NCBI RefSeq assembly: GCF_036320965.1
Contig: NC_092225.1
Coordinates: forward strand, 52,950,868-53,014,867
DNA from: Panulirus ornatus
Lineage: Eukaryota; Arthropoda; Malacostraca; Decapoda; Palinuridae
Direction: 5' to 3'
DNA: 64,000 nt
Position 1 is the first letter of the stretch. The number at the start of each line of letters is the position of its first letter. Below are positions 58,895 through 64,000 of the stretch, piece by piece. The notes below the pieces were generated by a model. The model did not search any database. It was not told where the DNA came from and saw nothing but the letters and a program-made list of their open reading frames with translations. The translations under genes were made by a program, and so were the position numbers.

Positions 58895-59229
58895 CTTTTA
58901 TTATACTTTGTCTCTGTCTCCCGCGTTAGCGAGGTAGCGCAAGGAAACACGCGAAAGAATGGCCCAACCCACCACCAAACACATGTATATACATACACGT
59001 CCACACAGCACATATACATACCTATACATTTCAACGTATACATACATATACATATATATACATACATACACATGTACATATTCATACTTGCTGCCTTCAT
59101 CCATTTCCGTCGCCACCCCGCCACACATGAGATGGCACCCTCCCTCACCCCCGGCACGCGCACGAGGTAGCGCTAGGAGAAGACAACAAAGGCCACATTG
59201 GTTCACACTCAGTCTTTAGCTGTCATGTG
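58895..59229 (-). mobile_element. LINE 3' UTR fragment (long variant)
   Basis: Only the 3' UTR of the LINE is present, with the GTGAACCAATGTGGCC region, an AT/CA-rich middle and the terminal hairpin (CCCGCGTTAGCGAGG on the plus strand). It is truncated at a (TA)n tract at 59230. The sequence parallels 3190-3480. Confidence 0.8.

Positions 59230-59285
<56 letters not shown>
59230..59285. repeat. (TA)n between LINE fragment and SINE-like half copy
   Basis: About 27 TA units. Confidence 0.95.
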
Positions 59286-59287
<2 letters not shown>

Positions 59288-59406
59288 TTTTCTTTTAAAC
59301 TATTTGCCATTTCCCGCGTTAGCGAGGTAGCGTTAAGAACAGAGGACTGGGCCTTTGTGGGATATCCTCACCTGGCCCCCCCTCTGTTCCTCCTTTTGGA
59401 AAATTA

Positions 59407-59408
<2 letters not shown>
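59286..59408 (-). mobile_element. SINE-like repeat, 3' half, reverse orientation
   Basis: The reverse complement contains CCAAAAGGAGGAACAGAGGG, GGCCCAGTCCTCTGTTCTTA and CTACCTCGCTAACGCGGGAA. (TA)n tracts bound both sides. Confidence 0.8.

Positions 59409-59475
<67 letters not shown>
59409..59475. repeat. (TA)n between SINE-like half copy and LINE 3' end
   Basis: About 33 TA units; both flanking elements present their 3' or broken ends to it. Confidence 0.95.
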
Positions 59476-59483
<8 letters not shown>

Positions 59484-60787
59484 TTATTTTTTTTATATTT
59501 TTATTATACTTTGTCGCTGTCTCCCACGTTTGCGAGGTAGCGCAAGGAAACAGACGAAAGAAATGGCCCAACCCCCCTCCCCCATACACATGTATATACA
59601 TACGTCCACACACGCAAATATACATACCTACACAGCTTTCCATGGCTTACCCCAGACGCTTCACATGCCTTGATTCAATCCACTGACAGCACGTCAACCC
59701 CGGTATACCACATCGCTCCAATTCACTCTATTCCTTGCCCTCCTTTCACCCTCCTGCATGTTCAGGCCCCGATCACACAAAATCTTTTTCACTCCATCTT
59801 TCCACCTCCAATTTGGTCTCCCTCTTCTCCTTGTTCCCTCCACCTCCGACACATATATCCTCTTGGTCAATCTTTCCTCACTCATCCTCTCCATGTGCCC
59901 AAACCACTTCAAAACACCCTCTTCTGCTCTCTCAACCACGCTCTTTTTATTTCCACACATCTCTCTTACCCTTACGTTACTCACTCGATCAAACCACCTC
60001 ACACCACACATTGTCCTCAAACATCTCATTTCCAGCACATCCATCCTCCTGCGCACAACTCTATCCATAGCCCACGCCTCGCAACCATACAACATTGTTG
60101 GAACCACTATTCCTTCAAACATACCCATTTTTGCTTTCCGAGATAATGTTCTCGACTTCCACACATTCTTCAAGGCCCCCAGAATTTTCGCCCCCTCCCC
60201 CACCCTATGATCCACTTCCGCTTCCATGGTTCCATCCGCTGCCAGATCCACTCCCAGATATCTAAAACACTTCACTTCCTCCAGTTTTTCTCCATTCAAA
60301 CTCACCTCCCAATTGACTTGACCCTCAACCCTACTGTACCTAATAACCTTGCTCTTATTCACATTTACTCTTAACTTTCTTCTTCCACACACTTTACCAA
60401 ACTCAGTCACCAGCTTCTGCAGTTTCTCACATGAATCAGCCACCAGCGCTGTATCATCAGCGAACAACAACTGACTCACTTCCCAAGCTCTCTCATCCCC
60501 AACAGACTTCATACTTGCCCCTCTTTCCAAAACTCTTGCATTTACCTCCCTAACAACCCCATCCATAAACAAATTAAACAACCATGGAGACATCACACAC
60601 CCCTGCCGCAAACCTACATTCACTGAGAACCAATCACTTTCCTCTCTTCCTACACGTACACATGCCTTACATCCTCGATAAAAACTTTTCACTGCTTCTA
60701 ACAACTTTCCTCCCACACCATATATTCTTAATACCTTCCACAGAGCATCTCTATCAACTCTATCATATGCCTTCTCCAGATCCATAA
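59475..60787 (-). mobile_element. LINE copy, 5'-truncated, open reverse transcriptase
   Basis: This minus-strand copy of the same LINE family has coding sequence 60787-59694 and a 3' UTR down to about 59475. It starts inside the DLEKAYDRVD block and stays open to the normal stop. Over the shared 360 or so residues it differs from the 48.5 kb copy at only about three positions (for example GKV for DKV, LNMQ for LNLQ), indicating recent insertion of both. The 3' end shows the same hairpin, a T-rich (poly(A) complement) stretch and (TA)n. Its 5' boundary is an AATAT-rich tract abutting a SINE-like repeat at 60845. Confidence 0.93.
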
Positions 60788-60844
60788 ATATAATAAATAT
60801 AAATAAATAAATATAAATATAAATATAATATATATACATATATT

Positions 60845-61060
60845 ATCCCTGGGGATAGGGGATTAAGAATACTTCCCACGTATTCCCTGCGTGTCGTAGA
60901 AGGCGACTAAAAGGGAAGGGAGCGGGGGGCTGGAAATCCTCCCCTCTCGTTTATAATTTTCCAAAAGAAGGAAGAGAGAAGGGGGTCAAGTGAGGATATT
61001 ACTTGAAAGGCTCAGTCCTCTGTTCTTAATGCTACCTCGCTAACGCGCGAAATGGCGAAG
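60845..61060 (+). mobile_element. SINE-like repeat, full copy
   Basis: Starts ATCCCTGGGGATAGGGG and ends CTACCTCGCTAACGCGCGAA then ATGGCGAAG before (TA)n. It abuts the 5'-truncated LINE at 59475-60787. Confidence 0.85.

Positions 61061-61061
<1 letters not shown>

Positions 61062-61118
<57 letters not shown>
61062..61118. repeat. (TA)n tail of SINE-like repeat
   Basis: About 28 TA units directly after ATGGCGAAG. Confidence 0.95.
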
Positions 61119-61122
<4 letters not shown>

Positions 61123-61989
61123 TACTTTTACCGGAAGAGATATTGTGTAAGCTCTGGAAAGGACAGATAAAAAAAAGTACCGACTTCCAGAGTTTGGCGG
61201 TGGGAGGGGAAAAAACAGACGTCGGCTCGACCAACCATGGAACCGCCAACGATGTGTGGGAGGAAGTGGCCTACTGGATGCTTCCTGATGACCCTAGGGA
61301 GAGGTGGAGGAGAGGCACAGCATTACAACCAACTCTACACAACAGAAACCAAGATAATAACACCTACAACAGATAGACAGACGAGCAACACAAGGGTATA
61401 GGGGGGAGGAGAGGGCGTCCAAATTGAGAAGCGAGGGAGGTGGAGTGAACGAGACAAGAACTACCACCCGCTGACTACCCTCGCCAGGGGACGAGGAGGA
61501 GGTGAAGAAAGCCTTCCTCTCTTCAGAAAAGAACCGAATCTACTTCTTTCTTCTCCCTAACACGTCGAGGAACGGCCCGCGAGAAAATGAAATCAAGACC
61601 TAAACAAAACGGTCTCGATTTCTTTCGACAGACTTGCCACGATGTCAGTGTGCTCGAGAAACTAGAGAGGCTACGTTCATTACATTAATGCCAAGTATAC
61701 TGACGGAGGAGACTGGCCAAATAACAGAGTCCCTCGGGGGAAATAAGAAAGGTAGAGAGGGTTTGAGAGAGGAGAGGAAGAGGAGATTCGGATTTGAAAC
61801 AACGTCTAGTCTGAGAGACATTATCCTGGTCTAACGGTGGGAGTGGAGGAAGTAGGACGAAGAACACAGGGAGGACGTTAGGGCGGCTCCGTATCTACAG
61901 GAAGCACACGAAAAGTAAAGGCTACATCTTCCACAGTAGCGCTACGACTTGGCCACGAGCATTTACATGCGCTAATCCAGCTTGGCTGA
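61119..61989. other. Unrecognised intergenic sequence
   Basis: Purine-rich unique sequence right of the SLC45-like gene. Short open frames show no recognisable domain. Confidence 0.4.
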
Positions 61990-62070
61990 GTCGACTACCT
62001 TCGCCAGGATTCGAACCTCGGGGTAGCCCCTGGCGTGATTCACAGTCAGGCGAGACCATCTGTCCCAATG
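61990..62070 (-). mobile_element. Possible tRNA-like repeat fragment
   Basis: The minus strand has GAGGTTCGAATCCTGG (B box, about 62005-62020) preceded by a GC-rich stem-like segment. A convincing A box is not visible. It may be a tRNA-derived SINE remnant. Confidence 0.3.
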
Positions 62071-62433
62071 AAGAACCTTGAAGGCATCAGCCAATATGAG
62101 GAGAAAGAAAAAACAACCCCCAGCTATCCCAAGCTGGAGAGGAAAGAATTAAGACATTTTGCCATCTGGAAACCATTCGGACGATCTGGAAGAAGACTTT
62201 GTGATCCACACAGGCTTCGGAAAGTGAGAGATGAGACGATTCAAACCATATGAAACCTTACAAGTGAAACCCATACGATGTAAACAGAAGGAGCGAAGCA
62301 GTTACCCCAACCGCGTTCTTCAGGATGAACCTAACCAGTCCAGGTTTCCAGCCGTATGGCCCAGGTTATATAAAAAAGAGACTAGAGAGCCACCCTAATG
62401 GTAGTTAGTATATAACTGTTATACGGATGAGGA

Positions 62434-62441
62434 TCTGAAGG

Positions 62442-62500
<59 letters not shown>
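62434..62500. repeat. (GT)n microsatellite
   Basis: About 31 GT units. Confidence 0.95.
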
Positions 62501-62591
62501 AGGAGAGCATACTGAAGGATCCGAAACAGCCACGAGAGAATGTGGTCCGGTACCACTTTTGTCTGAAACTGTCGAAGCTACAGCAAAATAT

Positions 62592-62687
62592 GGAGGAGGA
62601 GGAGGAGGCGGCGGCGGCGGCGGAGGAGGAGGAGGAGGAGGAGGAGGAGGAGGAGGAGGAGGAGGAGGAGGAGAGGGGGGGGGGAGG
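62592..62687. repeat. (GGA)n with (GGC)n interruption and G-run
   Basis: About 25 GGA units, five GGC units near 62608-62622 and a run of G at 62674-62683. The minus frame gives a polyproline, which is repeat translation. Confidence 0.94.
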
Positions 62688-62858
62688 AGAGCTTGTGTTA
62701 AGAATTCTGGTGGAGACGAACCTGGGGAACACGATGGTGTCACATTAGCTATTCCTGAGCGATGAACACGAGAAGAGAAAATGGTGTATGTGTCCCCAGC
62801 TGTCACGATGAATTCGAAATACGTGAGATGAGGAGGTCTCCCCTTCCCTCCAACACCA

Positions 62859-62859
<1 letters not shown>

Positions 62860-62892
<33 letters not shown>

Positions 62893-62908
62893 ACACACAC
62901 GTACGAAA

Positions 62909-62953
<45 letters not shown>
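62860..62953. repeat. (CA)n microsatellite
   Basis: Two CA blocks separated by GTACGAAAATA. Confidence 0.95.
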
Positions 62954-62954
<1 letters not shown>

Positions 62955-63284
62955 AGCCCGTCACCCACAACAACGTGGTCAAGTCTATGCCACACTGAGT
63001 GGAGATCTGGCGATCTCTGTGGCACAGATGCTGCTGACCTGAGGCTTGCGATATCTATCTATGGTTCGGGTCCTACTGCTGTTGAACAAGGCAAACTACA
63101 GTACATAACTACCGTGGGACATATCCCAGGTCTGTGTCTCGCCTGCCACAGACGAAACCTCCTTCCGACCCCTGCGCCACAGACTCCTGCACCTGGCCTG
63201 GTCATCCTTTCTATGCCACAATGGCCCTAAACACTGTATGGTTTACATCGACCTAATGGTACACAGTCGCTAATATTCCCAACA

Positions 63285-63680
63285 CAGCAGCTGGTCAGTA
63301 TGACGGCTAACACAGCAGCTGGCCACTGTGATGTCTAACACAGCAGCGGACCAATAATGTAACGTCTAACACAGCAGCGGACCAATAATGTAACGTCTAA
63401 CACAGCAGCGGACCAATAATGTAACGTCTAACACAGCAGCGGACCAATAATGTAACGTCTAACACAACAGCGGACCAATAATGTAACGTCTAACACAGCA
63501 GCGGACCAATAATGTAACGTCTAACACAGCAGCGGACCAATAATGTAACGTCTAACACAGCAGCGGACCAATAATGTAACGTCTAACACAGCAGCGGACC
63601 AATAATGTAACGTCTAACACAGCAGAGGACCAATAATGTAATGTCTAACACAGCAGCTAATCGAAGTGACGTTTAACACA
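63285..63680 (+). repeat. 31 bp minisatellite, about 11 copies
   Basis: Units contain AACACAGCAGCGGACCAATA and ATGTAACGTCT. Central copies are identical; flanking copies are diverged. Confidence 0.95.
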
Positions 63681-63779
63681 GCCAGCGCGTCGCGTTCACC
63701 ACGGTAATTACACATTGGGTCACCCACCACCCACCCCCGGTCTCTCACGACGGTCATACAACATTCTGTGTCTCGCTGT

Positions 63780-64000
63780 TGGCCTACCACTCCACCTGAC
63801 GTGGATGTGTCTGCTCCACCAGGATCATCATCACCCCAGACTGGTCTACCACTCCACCTGACGTGGGTGTGTCTGCTCCACCAGGATCATCATCACCCCA
63901 GACTGGTCTACCACTCCACCTGACGTGGATGTGTCTGCTCCACCAGGATCATCATCACCCCAGACTGGTCTACCACTCCACCTGACGTGGATGTGTCTGC
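63780..64000 (+). repeat. 62 bp minisatellite, at least 3.5 copies, running off the window
   Basis: Copies start CTGGTCTACCACTCCACCTG at 63841, 63903 and 63965, with a partial unit before. Each continues GATCATCATCACCCCAGA. Confidence 0.93.

Noticed and set aside
62592..62687. Polyproline or polyglutamate protein from the GGA repeat
   Set aside because: Pure trinucleotide repeat with no flanking coding features.

Overview
The window is eukaryotic and most likely comes from an arthropod, probably a decapod crustacean. The grounds are an interstitial (TTAGG)n tract (the arthropod telomere motif), a very heavy load of TA, GA/CT and CA/GT microsatellites, many different 21-62 bp satellites, LINE, Penelope-like and tRNA-derived SINE copies, and a host gene cut into tiny exons by introns of 3-27 kb. 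Species cannot be named from the sequence alone.

The one host gene I can support is an SLC45-family proton/sugar-type transporter on the minus strand. Five coding exons are recognised: 55252-55044 (start codon), 28431-28169, 15131-15001, 11622-11514 and 5964-5767. All four junctions agree in splice sites and reading phase (2/2, 1/1, 0/0, 1/1). Together they give the first 303 residues: an N-terminal cytoplasmic segment, TM1, TM2, the GRRRP loop, TM3, a long extracellular loop with two N-glycosylation sequons and microsatellite-coded Ser and Glu runs, and TM4 with the DFDADACQSPSRAYLLD signature. The rest of the transporter must lie left of position 1. About 49 kb of the window is therefore this gene, and more than 98 percent of that is intron.

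The introns are filled with three layers. (1) Retroelements: one LINE family with a nearly intact reverse transcriptase (48.5 kb +, 59.5 kb -, 25.9 kb -, 3.2 kb -, plus 3' fragments and an old copy at 13 kb), at least one CR1-like family (17.7, 37.1 and 38.8-41 kb), a second LINE family at 31.7-33.8 kb, Penelope-like element ends (2.7, 24.0 and 46.2 kb), a SINE-like repeat with (TA)n ends in at least six copies, and tRNA-derived SINEs (5.5 and 30.5 kb). (2) Satellites and minisatellites: 33 bp (7.2-10.6 kb), 34 bp (51.9-54.8 kb), 31 bp (43.8-45.7 kb), 46 bp (35.8-36.8 kb), a dispersed 21 bp family (16.0-17.1, 19.5, 38.3 and 58.3-58.7 kb) and others. (3) Microsatellites, mainly (TA)n, which bound almost every retroelement copy.

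The most unusual observations are a minisatellite that copies the 5' splice site of the second recognised SLC45 exon roughly twenty times inside the following intron; a conserved 3' hairpin shared by the LINE and the SINE-like repeat; Penelope-like ends arranged as a 170 bp-arm palindrome carrying hammerhead-ribozyme-like motifs on both strands; a Penelope-like copy nested in a LINE 3' UTR with a 12 bp target duplication; and a 21 bp satellite found at four loci and arranged as a foldback at two of them. Nearly all other long open frames are translations of tandem repeats.
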